DNA of 64,000 nucleotides, from the NCBI GenBank assembly GCA_963742725.1, contig CAVUMX010000003.1, positions 1,612,001 through 1,676,000 on the forward strand, read 5' to 3'. Within the stretch, counting starts at the first letter, position 1; each line of letters begins with the position of its first letter. Position numbers and translations under genes: made by a program. This DNA comes from CAVVAL01 sp963742725 (GTDB taxonomy: Bacteria > Actinomycetota > Actinomycetes > Mycobacteriales > Cryptosporangiaceae). Under the pieces are notes generated by a model. That model had not been told where the DNA came from and did no database searches. It saw only the letters and a program-made list of their open reading frames with translations. Shown here piece by piece: positions 1-7,978 of the stretch.

Positions 1-776
1 AGGCGACGCTGGCGCTCCTCGTGGGCCTCGGCGTCGGGCTGTTCTTCGCGAACGAGACGCTGGACTTCCTCCAGCAGCCCTACTGTGACCGGTTCCCGGT
101 GGGGAAGTGTCCGTTCAACGCGCAGTCCCCGGTCGATCCGTTCCTGCTGAACCTGAAGGTCGGCCTGTACCTGGGGCTGATCGCGTCCTCGCCGGTGTGG
201 CTGTACCAGCTGTGGTCGTTCATCACGCCGGGCCTGCACCGCAACGAGAAGAAGTGGGCGTACGGGTTCGTCGCGGTGGCGGTGCCGCTGTTCGTCGCGG
301 GCGCGATCCTGGCCCACTTCGTGGTCGGCAAGGGTCTGGACTTCCTGCTCGCCCAGCAGGACGAGTCGGTGGCGATCAACCTCGACATCAACGGCTACTT
401 CGACTTCGTCACCGGCATGCTGTTGATCTTCGGGGTGGCGTTCGAGTTCCCGCTGATCGTGTTCATGCTGAACCTGGCCGGCGTGGTGAGCGCGAAGCGG
501 CTGCTCGGCTGGTGGCGGATCGCGGTCTTCCTGACGTTCGTGTTCACCGCGATCGTGACGCCGACGCCCGACCCGTTCGGCATGACGGCGCTGGCGATCC
601 CCATGTCGATCCTGTACTTCGCGGCGGTCGGCGCGGCGTTCCTCAACGAGAAGCGCCGGGCCCGGGCGCGCATCGCCGAGGAGCACGAGGCCATCCACGA
701 CGACGAGCGGTCCGAACTGGACTACGAGGTCGAACCCGTGGAGCCGCCCACCCCGGTCGAGAATCCTGAACGCTAG
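1..776 (+). CDS. tatC: Sec-independent protein translocase TatC, C-terminal part
   Basis: Core multi-spanning subunit of the twin-arginine translocase, which recognises twin-arginine signal peptides and exports folded proteins across the cytoplasmic membrane. The gene enters from the left edge; the frame is open from base 3, so the true start lies outside the window. Visible features are several hydrophobic membrane segments, the family-typical loop around SSPVWLYQLWSFITPGL, and the late segment VTPTPDPFGMTALAIPMS. A charged acidic tail of about 40 residues follows the last membrane segment. The stop codon is immediately followed by the GTG of the lipid kinase gene, so the two are probably co-transcribed. 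tatC next to helY is a common actinobacterial arrangement. Confidence 0.95.
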   Translation, partial: ATLALLVGLGVGLFFANETLDFLQQPYCDRFPVGKCPFNAQSPVDPFLLNLKVGLYLGLIASSPVWLYQLWSFITPGLHRNEKKWAYGFVAVAVPLFVAGAILAHFVVGKGLDFLLAQQDESVAINLDINGYFDFVTGMLLIFGVAFEFPLIVFMLNLAGVVSAKRLLGWWRIAVFLTFVFTAIVTPTPDPFGMTALAIPMSILYFAAVGAAFLNEKRRARARIAEEHEAIHDDERSELDYEVEPVEPPTPVENPER

Positions 777-1652
777 GTGAGGATCGCGGTCCTGGCGAAC
801 CGCACGGCGGGCAAGGGCCGCAGCGCCCATCTGCTCGACGGTGTCCTCGCCCGTCTCGGCCCGTCCGCGACGCTGCTCACCGCGCACGACGGGCCGAGTG
901 CCGCGGCTGCCGCGCGCGAGGCCGTGGAGGGCGGCGCCGGCACGCTGGTGGCGTTCGGCGGCGACGGCACCGTGCACCTCGCGCTCCAGGCGGTCGCCGG
1001 GACGGGCGTCCCGCTGGGGATCATCCCGGCGGGCACGGGCAACGACTTCGCGAACGCGGTCGGTGTGCCGTCCGACCTGCTGGCCGCGGCCGACGCGATC
1101 GCCGCCGGCGCCACCCGCGACGTCGACGCCGTCCAGGCCACCGCGGCGGACGGCACGACCCGCTGGTGGAGCACGATCCTGTGTGCCGGCTTCGACTCGG
1201 CGGTCAACGAGCGGGCCAACCGGATGCGGTGGCCGCGCGGCCCGGTCCGCTACGACCTGGCGATCCTGGCCGAGCTGGCCCGCCTGGCGCCCCGGGACTT
1301 CACCGTGGAGCTGGACGGCCAGCCGTGGAGCGGGCCGGCGGTGCTGGTCGCGGTCGGCAACAGTCCGAGCTACGGCGGCGGGATGCGGATGTGCCCGTCC
1401 GCGCAGGTCGACGACGGCGTGCTGGACGTGACGATCGTGGGCCCGATCAGCCGGGCGACGCTCATCCGGACGAAGCCCCGCATCTACGAGGGCACCCACG
1501 TGGACCATCCGCAGGTGACGACCCGCCGGGCACGGTCGGTGACGCTGACCGCCCCGGCGACGACCGCCTACGCGGACGGGGAACGGCTCGGTCCGCTGCC
1601 CGTCCGGACGGTGTGTGTGCCAGGCGCGCTGCGCGTGATCACGGCACCGTAG
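777..1652 (+). CDS. Diacylglycerol kinase family lipid kinase (DagK/YegS type)
   Basis: Predicted cytoplasmic or membrane-associated kinase that phosphorylates diacylglycerol or a related lipid, recycling it into phospholipid synthesis. The 291-residue protein has the nucleotide-binding motif FGGDGTVHLAL near residue 60, followed by GIIPAGTGNDFAN, both diagnostic of the DAGK catalytic fold. The C-terminal half has the family ending with YADGERLG. The GTG start sits directly after the tatC stop with no gap, indicating translational coupling. The 3' end overlaps the convergent transporter gene by 14 bp. The lipid substrate cannot be told from sequence. Confidence 0.9.
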   Translation: MRIAVLANRTAGKGRSAHLLDGVLARLGPSATLLTAHDGPSAAAAAREAVEGGAGTLVAFGGDGTVHLALQAVAGTGVPLGIIPAGTGNDFANAVGVPSDLLAAADAIAAGATRDVDAVQATAADGTTRWWSTILCAGFDSAVNERANRMRWPRGPVRYDLAILAELARLAPRDFTVELDGQPWSGPAVLVAVGNSPSYGGGMRMCPSAQVDDGVLDVTIVGPISRATLIRTKPRIYEGTHVDHPQVTTRRARSVTLTAPATTAYADGERLGPLPVRTVCVPGALRVITAP

Positions 1653-2517
1653 CGGGTTCCTTGGCCTCGGCCGGCTGCCGGATCATGATGCCGACTGCCG
1701 CGGCGGTGAAGAACATCGCGATGCCGTAGAGCGCGGGCGGCACGGCCATCTCGGTGCTCTCCAGCAGGCTCAGCGCGATCGTGATGGCGAGCGTGCTGTT
1801 GTGGATGCCCACCTCCATCGAGGAGGCGATGGCCTGGCGGGGCGCGATCCGCAGCAGGCGGGGCACCAGGTAGCCGATGCCGAGGCTGAGCAGGCTGAAC
1901 AGGACGACTATCACGCCCAGCTCGCCGACGTGCGCCGCGAGCGTCTCCCGCTCCTTGGCGACCGCCGCGACGATGACCGTCACCAGCACGATCACGGACA
2001 GGATCTTCACCGGACGGTGCATCCAGTCGGCGAACCGCGTCCAGCGGCGCCGCACCAGCATCCCGACCGCGACCGGGATGAGGACGAGCGCGAACACCTG
2101 CGCGACCTTGCTGAACTGGAGCCCGATCGTGTCGGCGCCGCCCACGAAGTAGGCCAGCGACACGTTGACGATGATCGGCAGCGTGAAGACCGCGAGGATC
2201 GAGTTGATCGCGGTGAGCGTGATGTTGAGCGCCACGTCGCCGCCGAACAGGTGGCTGTAGAGGTTCGCCGTCGTACCGCCGGGGGAGGCGGCGAGCAGCA
2301 TCATGCCGACGGCCAGCAGCGGCGGCAGGTCGAACGCGCGCACCAGCCCGAAGCAGATCAGCGGCAGCACCACGACCTGGCAACCGAGCGCCGCGAACAC
2401 CGGGCCCGGGTAGGCCACCGTCCGGCTGAAGTCGGCGGTCGTCAGGCCAAGGCCGAGCCCGAGCATGATGATGCCGAGAGCGACCGGCAAGAAGATCGCG
2501 GTCAGTGCCGAGTCCAT
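1639..2517 (-). CDS. Bile acid:sodium symporter family transporter
   Basis: Integral membrane protein of the BASS family, probably a sodium-coupled carrier of organic anions. The 292-residue product is almost entirely hydrophobic with roughly nine or ten membrane segments. It carries the family-typical PLICFGLVRAF and LLAASPGGTTANLYSHLFGG regions; the second corresponds to the conserved core containing small residues and Asn. I prefer the ATG at 2517 (MDSALTAIFL) because the upstream in-frame extension is Arg-rich and not membrane-like. Substrate unknown. It stands alone, convergent with the lipid kinase and divergent from helY. Confidence 0.85.
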   Translation of the reverse strand: MDSALTAIFLPVALGIIMLGLGLGLTTADFSRTVAYPGPVFAALGCQVVVLPLICFGLVRAFDLPPLLAVGMMLLAASPGGTTANLYSHLFGGDVALNITLTAINSILAVFTLPIIVNVSLAYFVGGADTIGLQFSKVAQVFALVLIPVAVGMLVRRRWTRFADWMHRPVKILSVIVLVTVIVAAVAKERETLAAHVGELGVIVVLFSLLSLGIGYLVPRLLRIAPRQAIASSMEVGIHNSTLAITIALSLLESTEMAVPPALYGIAMFFTAAAVGIMIRQPAEAKEPATVP

Positions 2518-2663
2518 GCTGCGCACCCTTCGCCTCGAAAACCTGAGTCGGGCTCGCATCTTGGCAGCTCAATCGCGTCGGCGCGACCGTTTCGGCAGGT
2601 CCGTGCCGCTGGATGGGTCAAGTGACCACGTAACGTGTCGGCGTGGTCCCGTAGCCTAGGAGC

Positions 2664-5384
2664 ATGAGCACCCCCGCCGAGCAGTATCAGGCAGCCCGGC
2701 GGCGGGCAGCCTTCCCGGCGTTCACCGACTTCACCGCCGACGTCGACTTCGAGCTGGACGAGTTCCAGGTCGAGGCGTGCCACGCGCTGGAGGAAGGCGC
2801 CGGCGTGCTGGTGGCCGCCCCGACCGGCGCCGGCAAGACCGTGGTGGGCGAGTTCGCCGTGCACCTCGCGCTGCGGCAGGGGCGCAAGTGCTTCTACACG
2901 ACGCCGATCAAGGCGCTGTCGAACCAGAAGTACAACGACCTGGTCAGCCGGTACGGCGCCGCGAACGTCGGCCTGCTGACCGGCGACAACGCGATCAACG
3001 GCGACGCGCCCGTGGTGGTCATGACCACCGAGGTGCTGCGCAACATGCTCTACGCCAGCTCGGCGACCCTGGCGGGCCTCGGGTACGTGGTGATGGACGA
3101 GGTGCACTACCTCGCCGACCGGTTCCGCGGCGCGGTCTGGGAGGAGGTGATCATCCACCTTCCGGAGTCGGTGGCCCTCGTGTCGCTGTCCGCGACGGTC
3201 AGTAACGCCGAGGAGTTCGCCGACTGGCTCGTGACCGTCCGGGGCCACACGGCCGTGGTGGTCTCCGAGCACCGGCCGGTGCCGCTGTGGCAGCACATGC
3301 TGGTCGGCAAGCGGATGTTCGACCTGTTCTCCTCGCGCGGCGAGGCCAAGGCCCGCGAGGTCGACCCGGAGCTGCTGCGGCACACCCGCGACATCGTGCG
3401 CCGGCTCGAACCGGTCCGCCGGGGCGGGCGCGGCGGGCCGCGGCACAAGGGCCTGGTGCCGAACCGTCCGGACGTCATCGAACGGCTCGACCGCGAAGGG
3501 CTCCTGCCCGCGATCACGTTCATCTTCAGCCGGGCCGGCTGCGACGCGGCCGTCCAGCAGTGCCTGCGCGCCGGCCTGCGCCTGACCACCCCGGAGGAAC
3601 GCGAGCAGATCCGCGCCCTGGCCGAGGGCCGCACCGGCGACCTCGCCGCCGAAGACCTCCAGGTCCTGGGCTACTGGGAGTGGCTGGACGGGCTCCAGCG
3701 CGGCATCGCCGCCCACCACGCCGGCATGCTCCCGGTCTTCAAGGAGGTCGTGGAGGAGCTGTTCGTCCGGGGGCTCGTCAAGGCGGTGTTCGCCACCGAG
3801 ACCCTCGCGCTGGGCATCAACATGCCGGCCCGGTCCGTCGTCCTGGAGAAGCTGGTCAAGTTCAACGGCGAGACCCACGCCGACCTGACGCCCGGGGAGT
3901 ACACGCAGCTCACCGGCCGCGCGGGTCGCCGCGGCATCGACATCGAGGGGCACGCCGTCGTGGTGTGGAACCCGGACATCGACCCGCGCCACGTCGCCGG
4001 GCTCGCCTCGACCCGCACGTACCCGCTGCGGTCCAGCTTCCGGCCGTCCTACAACATGGCCGTCAACCTGGTCGCCACCGTCGGCCGCGAACGCGCCCGC
4101 GAACTCCTCGAAACGTCGTTCGCCCAGTTCCAGGCCGACCGGGCCGTCGTGGGGCTGGCCCGCCAGGTCCAGCGCAACCGGGAAGCGCTCGACGCCTACG
4201 CCGAGTCGATGGCCTGCCACCTCGGCGACTTCGCCGAGTACGCCGAACTGCGCCGCGCCATCAAGGACCGCGAGGCCAACCTGTCCCGCAGCGGCGCCGC
4301 ACAGCGCCGCGCCGCCGCCGCCGAATCCCTGGAACGGCTCAAGGTCGGCGACGTCATCCGGGTCCCCGGCGGGCGCCGCGCCGGCCTCGCGATCGTGCTC
4401 GAACCCGGGCACCAGCCCCTCGGCGACTCCCGCCCGATGGTCCTCACCGAGGACCGCTGGGCCGGGCGGCTGTCCATCGCCGACTTCCCGAGCGAGGTCG
4501 AGGCGATCAGCAAGGTCCGGGTGCCCCGCAACTTCAACCCGCGCTCGCCACAGGCCCGCCGCGACCTCGCCTCGGCCCTGCGCACCGTCAGCTCCGGCCT
4601 CGACCATCCGCGCGGCCGGCGCGCCCGCTCGTCCGCGGCCGACGACGAGACGCTCGCGCGGCTGCGCGCCGAACTCCGCCAGCACCCCTGCCACGGCTGC
4701 GACGAGCGGGAGGAACACGCCCGCTGGGCCGAGCGGCACCAGCGGCTCGCCCGCGACACCGCGGCCCTGGAACAGCGCGTCCACAACCGGACGGGGTCGC
4801 TCGCCCGCACGTTCGACCGGGTCTGCGCGCTGCTGGAGGCCCGCGGCTACCTCCACGAGGACACCGTCACCGGCGAAGGGACGCGGCTCGCCCGCATCTG
4901 GTCCGAGTCCGACCTGCTCGTCGCCGAATGCCTGCGGCACAAAGTCTGGGACGGGCTGTCCGCCGCCGAACTCGCCGGCGCCGTCTCCGCGCTGGTCTAC
5001 GAGGCCCGCCGCGCCGAAGACCCCGACGGCCCCGTGCCCGCCGGTCCGCTCCGCGACGCGCTGACCGCCACCGCACGGCTGTGGGCCGAGCTGGAGAGCG
5101 ACGAGTCCGAGCGCGGGCTCCAGCTCACCCGCCAGCCCGATGTCGGCTTCGTCTGGCCCGCGTTCCGGTGGGCGCGCGGCGAGTCCCTGGAGAAGGTCCT
5201 GCGGTCCGCCGCCACGGCCGAGGGCGAGATGCCGGCCGGCGACTTCGTCCGCTGGTGCCGCCAGGTCCTCGACCTGCTCGACCAGGTCGCCGCCGCGGCC
5301 GGCGACAACACCGCGCTGCGCACGACCGCCCGCGACGCCATCACCGCCATGCGGCGGGGCGTGATCGCCTACACAGGGCTGTAG
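2664..5384 (+). CDS. helY: DEAD/DEAH-box RNA helicase HelY (Ski2/Mtr4-like)
   Basis: ATP-dependent superfamily 2 helicase of the Ski2/Mtr4 class, expected to unwind RNA and to act in RNA turnover. In 906 residues one sees, in order, Walker A in APTGAGKTVVGEFA (about residue 50), the DEVH box in VVMDEVHYLADRFRG, motif III in SLSATVSNAEEFADWL, the domain 2 signature FATETLALGINMPARS, and motif VI QLTGRAGRRGIDIEGH. The C-terminal half is the winged-helix/helical region typical of this family, with a CHGCDEREEH segment near residue 675. The ATG at 2664 follows an AGGAG ribosome-binding site. Location downstream of tatC matches other actinobacteria. Confidence 0.93.
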   Translation: MSTPAEQYQAARRRAAFPAFTDFTADVDFELDEFQVEACHALEEGAGVLVAAPTGAGKTVVGEFAVHLALRQGRKCFYTTPIKALSNQKYNDLVSRYGAANVGLLTGDNAINGDAPVVVMTTEVLRNMLYASSATLAGLGYVVMDEVHYLADRFRGAVWEEVIIHLPESVALVSLSATVSNAEEFADWLVTVRGHTAVVVSEHRPVPLWQHMLVGKRMFDLFSSRGEAKAREVDPELLRHTRDIVRRLEPVRRGGRGGPRHKGLVPNRPDVIERLDREGLLPAITFIFSRAGCDAAVQQCLRAGLRLTTPEEREQIRALAEGRTGDLAAEDLQVLGYWEWLDGLQRGIAAHHAGMLPVFKEVVEELFVRGLVKAVFATETLALGINMPARSVVLEKLVKFNGETHADLTPGEYTQLTGRAGRRGIDIEGHAVVVWNPDIDPRHVAGLASTRTYPLRSSFRPSYNMAVNLVATVGRERARELLETSFAQFQADRAVVGLARQVQRNREALDAYAESMACHLGDFAEYAELRRAIKDREANLSRSGAAQRRAAAAESLERLKVGDVIRVPGGRRAGLAIVLEPGHQPLGDSRPMVLTEDRWAGRLSIADFPSEVEAISKVRVPRNFNPRSPQARRDLASALRTVSSGLDHPRGRRARSSAADDETLARLRAELRQHPCHGCDEREEHARWAERHQRLARDTAALEQRVHNRTGSLARTFDRVCALLEARGYLHEDTVTGEGTRLARIWSESDLLVAECLRHKVWDGLSAAELAGAVSALVYEARRAEDPDGPVPAGPLRDALTATARLWAELESDESERGLQLTRQPDVGFVWPAFRWARGESLEKVLRSAATAEGEMPAGDFVRWCRQVLDLLDQVAAAAGDNTALRTTARDAITAMRRGVIAYTGL

Positions 5385-5388
5385 CCGG

Positions 5389-6027
5389 ATGCGGTGGATC
5401 GGCGCGGCGGTACTGGCGGTTCTGTTCGGCGCCGCGCTGGTGGTCGCGTCCGCATCGGCGTCACCGCCGTGGCAGGGGATCGACACCGCCTGGCGCGACC
5501 TCCTCGCGGCGCACCGCACCGGCGCGCTGACCTGGACCGCCCGCACCCTGCACACCGGCGGCAACACGCTCGGCACCACGATCGTCGGGCTCGCGCTCGC
5601 CGCCTACTGGCTGGTCCGGCGCGAACGGGTGCTGGCCATGTTCGTGCTGGTCAGCGCCGTCGTCGTGCGGATCGTCGTCAACGTGGGCAAGTACCTCGTG
5701 GACCGGCAGCGCCCGCCCGACCCGGTGGTCGACGTCGTGGGGCAGTCGTTCCCGTCCGGGCATGTCTCGTCGGCGACGGTGCTCGCCGCGGTGGTCGCGA
5801 TCGTCCTCGCGCACCGGGGCCGGCTGTGGCCGGGCGTGGTGCTGACGGCGGTGACCGCGCTGGTGATGGCGTGGGACCGCACCTACCTGTCGGTGCACTG
5901 GCTCTCGGACACCATCGCGGCGGCGGCCGTCGCGATCGCCGTGCCGCTGGTGCTGTGGCCCCTGTTCGCCGCCCGCGTCACACGAGACGGTGCAGGAGGC
6001 CGTACGCCAGCGCCTCCTCAGCCGTGA
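5389..6027 (+). CDS. PAP2-family membrane phosphatase
   Basis: Membrane phosphatase of the PAP2 superfamily, likely acting on a lipid phosphate or polyprenyl pyrophosphate at the outer face of the membrane. The 212-residue protein shows the three-part acid phosphatase signature: KYLVDRQRPP (KX6RP), FPSGHVSSA (PSGH) and RTYLSVHWLSDTIAA (SRX5HX3D-like, with Arg, His and Asp present). Several hydrophobic segments and an N-terminal anchor are visible. The gene begins 4 bp after the helY stop, so it is probably in the same transcript. The last 50 bp overlap the convergent ClpP-like gene. Confidence 0.88.
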   Translation: MRWIGAAVLAVLFGAALVVASASASPPWQGIDTAWRDLLAAHRTGALTWTARTLHTGGNTLGTTIVGLALAAYWLVRRERVLAMFVLVSAVVVRIVVNVGKYLVDRQRPPDPVVDVVGQSFPSGHVSSATVLAAVVAIVLAHRGRLWPGVVLTAVTALVMAWDRTYLSVHWLSDTIAAAAVAIAVPLVLWPLFAARVTRDGAGGRTPAPPQP

Positions 6028-6529
6028 GGAAGGTGCCCTTCCGCGCGTCCGCCCGCACCTGGTCGACGGTACGGCCGGTGACGGTGGCGATCCGGGCGTA
6101 GAGGTCCTCGGCCAGGCCGCGGTGGTTCGCCTCGTGGGCGGCGACCTCGCTCGCGGTGCCCTTCGCCTCGGTACGGGGTTCGCGCAGCTGGAACGTGGCG
6201 TGCCGGTAGCTGTCCCGCTCGTCCGCCGCCGCGAGCACCGCCAGGCACGGGCCGCCGACCGCACCGGTCGCCACCGCCCGCACCGGGACCCGGATCGCGT
6301 CGATCGCGTCCAGGACCGTCAACGCCGCGCCGAGTTCACCGTCCGGGGTGTTGAGGTGCAGCCGGATCTCGCCGTCGCCCTCGGCGTCGAGCGTGAGGAG
6401 CTGCGCGCACAGCATCGTGGCCAGTTCGGCGTCGAGCGTGCCCTGCGCGAGCACGATCCGGCGGTCGAGCAGCTGCCGGTACAGCCACTCGCCCCGGTCG
6501 CCCTGGTGGTCCTGGATCGGGACGGTCAT
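5978..6529 (-). CDS. ClpP-like protein lacking the catalytic residues
   Basis: A 183-residue protein with the ClpP/crotonase fold: an RIVLAQGTLD strand at residues 27-36, the LLTLDAEGDGEIRLHLNTPD segment, and the C-terminal FLTAEEALAYGLLHRLV. The usual nucleophile motif (GxAASMG) is replaced by GAVGGPCLAVL, with no Ser, and the catalytic His region (MIHQP) reads FQLREPR, so both Ser and His are missing. It should not be a protease; a binding or scaffold role is inference. Its ATG overlaps the stop of the XRE gene (ATGA), so the two are translationally coupled. The same pairing suggests a regulatory module rather than bulk proteolysis. Confidence 0.8.
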   Translation of the reverse strand: MTVPIQDHQGDRGEWLYRQLLDRRIVLAQGTLDAELATMLCAQLLTLDAEGDGEIRLHLNTPDGELGAALTVLDAIDAIRVPVRAVATGAVGGPCLAVLAAADERDSYRHATFQLREPRTEAKGTASEVAAHEANHRGLAEDLYARIATVTGRTVDQVRADARKGTFLTAEEALAYGLLHRLV

Positions 6530-6783
6530 GGTTTCTCCAATCGCCAGCCGAGCTGGGCACCGATCGCCGCCGCGTACCGCTCCAGCGTGGAGACGCGCAC
6601 GTCGGCGAGGCCGGCCTCCAGCCGGGCCACGGACGACTGTGACGTGCCCATACGGGCGGCCACCTCGGTCTGGGACAGCCCGGCGGTGCGGCGCTGCTCA
6701 GCCAGGTCGGCGAGGAGCTGGCGCCGCCGCTGAGCCATCTCCCGGAATCCGGGGAGGGCAGGCAGCGTGTCGTCGTCGCTCAC
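6526..6783 (-). CDS. XRE-family helix-turn-helix regulator
   Basis: An 85-residue DNA-binding protein with a Cro/C1-type HTH at residues 30-80: the helices fall in RTAGLSQTEVAARMGTSQSS and VARLEAGLADVRVSTLERYA. The sequence resembles HigA-like and regulatory XRE proteins but no toxin is adjacent; its partner is the dead ClpP-like protein. The GTG start at 6783 has no ribosome-binding site, and a TANNNT -10 box ends 6 nt before it, so the mRNA is probably leaderless. An inverted repeat lies over that promoter, consistent with autoregulation. Confidence 0.85.
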   Translation of the reverse strand: MSDDDTLPALPGFREMAQRRRQLLADLAEQRRTAGLSQTEVAARMGTSQSSVARLEAGLADVRVSTLERYAAAIGAQLGWRLEKP

Positions 6784-6789
6784 CGTTGC

Positions 6790-6812
6790 AGAATATCTCT
6801 CATACGAGATAT
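6790..6812 (-). promoter_or_regulatory. Promoter and putative XRE operator
   Basis: The leftward strand has a -10 box TATTCT (6795-6790) with only GCAACG between it and the GTG start of the XRE gene, so transcription probably starts at the start codon. A perfect inverted repeat, ATATCTC at 6793-6799 and GAGATAT at 6806-6812 with a 6-nt spacer, overlaps the promoter. This AT-rich palindrome stands out in the GC-rich background and is the best candidate for autoregulatory binding by the XRE protein. Confidence 0.6.
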
Positions 6813-6941
6813 CGCCAGCTTCCCGGCCGCAACTGTCGGGGATATCGGGGTATCCGGCGCCCGGTTATCGCACCGCATCCCGAACAGTCCGGTTTGTCCA
6901 CCGGGCGGGACGGGCGCGGGGGGCGCGGAGGAGTGGCTGCG

Positions 6942-7856
6942 CTACCAGGCGAGGGCTTTGTGGAGGCGGTCGATGGCGCTGGCCAGGCCCCAGCGTTCGC
7001 CGAGGGCGGCCAGCGCCTCAGGGTCGCGGGGGCTGGTCGGCAGGGCGTCGTCGACGTCCGGGACGGCGGCGTCGCGGGAGACGGCGACGACGCGGGGCGC
7101 GACCGCCAGGTAGTCGCGGGCGTCGGCGAGCCGCCGGGCCACGGCCGGGGCGATGCCGACGCCGCCGCGCTGGATCTCGGCCATGGCCGCGTCGATGCTG
7201 CCGTGCGTGGTCAGCAGTCCGGCGGCGGTCTTCTCGCCGACGCCGGCGACACCGGGCAGGCCGTCGCTGGGGTCGCCGCGCAGGGTCGCGAAGTCGGCGT
7301 ACTGGTGCGGGTCGATGCCGTACTTCTTCCGGACGGCGGCGCCGTCCATGATCTCGAGCTTCGCGACACCGCGTCCGATGTAGAGCACCCGGGCGCCGAG
7401 GTCGTCGTCGACGAGCTGGAACAGGTCGCGGTCGCCGGTAACGACGTCGACCGGCCCTTTCGCGCGAGTGGCGAGCGTCCCGATGACGTCGTCGGCTTCG
7501 CAGTCCGGGGCGCCGACGGCGGCGATCCCGGCGGCGGCGAGGACTTCGAGGAGGATGGGCACCTGCGGCGCGAGGGTGTCCGGGACGGCCTCTTCCTCAC
7601 CGGATCCGACCGCGAGGCGGTGTTCCTTGTAGGACGGCACCAGCTCGACGCGCCACGCCGGTCGCCAGTCCTCGTCGAGGCAGGCCACGAGCCGGGTGGG
7701 GGAGAAGCGGGTCACCAGCGTGGACGTCATGTCGAGGAAGCCGCGGACGGCGTTGATCGGGGTCCCGTCGGGCGCCTTGATCGACTCCGGCACGCCGAAG
7801 TAGGCGCGGAAGTACATGGACGCGGCGTCCAGCAGCATCAGGGGTGCACCAGTCAC
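6942..7856 (-). CDS. 5'-3' exonuclease (FEN/PIN-like, standalone Pol I exonuclease homologue)
   Basis: A 304-residue protein homologous to the N-terminal 5'-3' exonuclease domain of DNA polymerase I but without a polymerase domain; it would remove 5' flaps or RNA primers. Acidic metal-binding positions appear in MLLDAASMYFRAYFG, LVACLDEDWRPAW, APDCEADDVIGTLA and VVTGDRDLFQLVDDD. The helix-hairpin-helix region GDPSDGLPGVAGVGEKTA follows. I chose the GTG at 7856 (VTGAPLMLLD); an ATG at 7838 is also possible. Standalone copies of this domain are common in actinobacteria alongside full PolA. Confidence 0.88.
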   Translation of the reverse strand: MTGAPLMLLDAASMYFRAYFGVPESIKAPDGTPINAVRGFLDMTSTLVTRFSPTRLVACLDEDWRPAWRVELVPSYKEHRLAVGSGEEEAVPDTLAPQVPILLEVLAAAGIAAVGAPDCEADDVIGTLATRAKGPVDVVTGDRDLFQLVDDDLGARVLYIGRGVAKLEIMDGAAVRKKYGIDPHQYADFATLRGDPSDGLPGVAGVGEKTAAGLLTTHGSIDAAMAEIQRGGVGIAPAVARRLADARDYLAVAPRVVAVSRDAAVPDVDDALPTSPRDPEALAALGERWGLASAIDRLHKALAW

Positions 7857-7873
7857 GGCCCGAGCCTGCCACA

Positions 7874-7918
7874 CGTGCGGTTGGATCGCGGCCTCTGGCG
7901 GCACGATCCAACCGCACG
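7874..7918. terminator. Intergenic hairpin, 15-bp perfect arms, 15-nt loop
   Basis: Arms at 7874-7888 and 7904-7918 (CGTGCGGTTGGATCG and its reverse complement) pair perfectly around a 15-nt loop. It lies between the gdhA stop and the start of the exonuclease gene, both read leftward, so a terminator for gdhA is the simplest role. There is no T tract. See the finding on constant loop length. Confidence 0.65.
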
Positions 7919-7978
7919 CCCCCGTCGACGCTCGGGGCGCTGACGTCCGCCGGCCCGCCAGGGCACGGACGTCAGGCG

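Noticed and set aside
2502..5579. 1025-codon minus-strand open frame
   Set aside because: Antisense shadow of helY, which has all helicase motifs.
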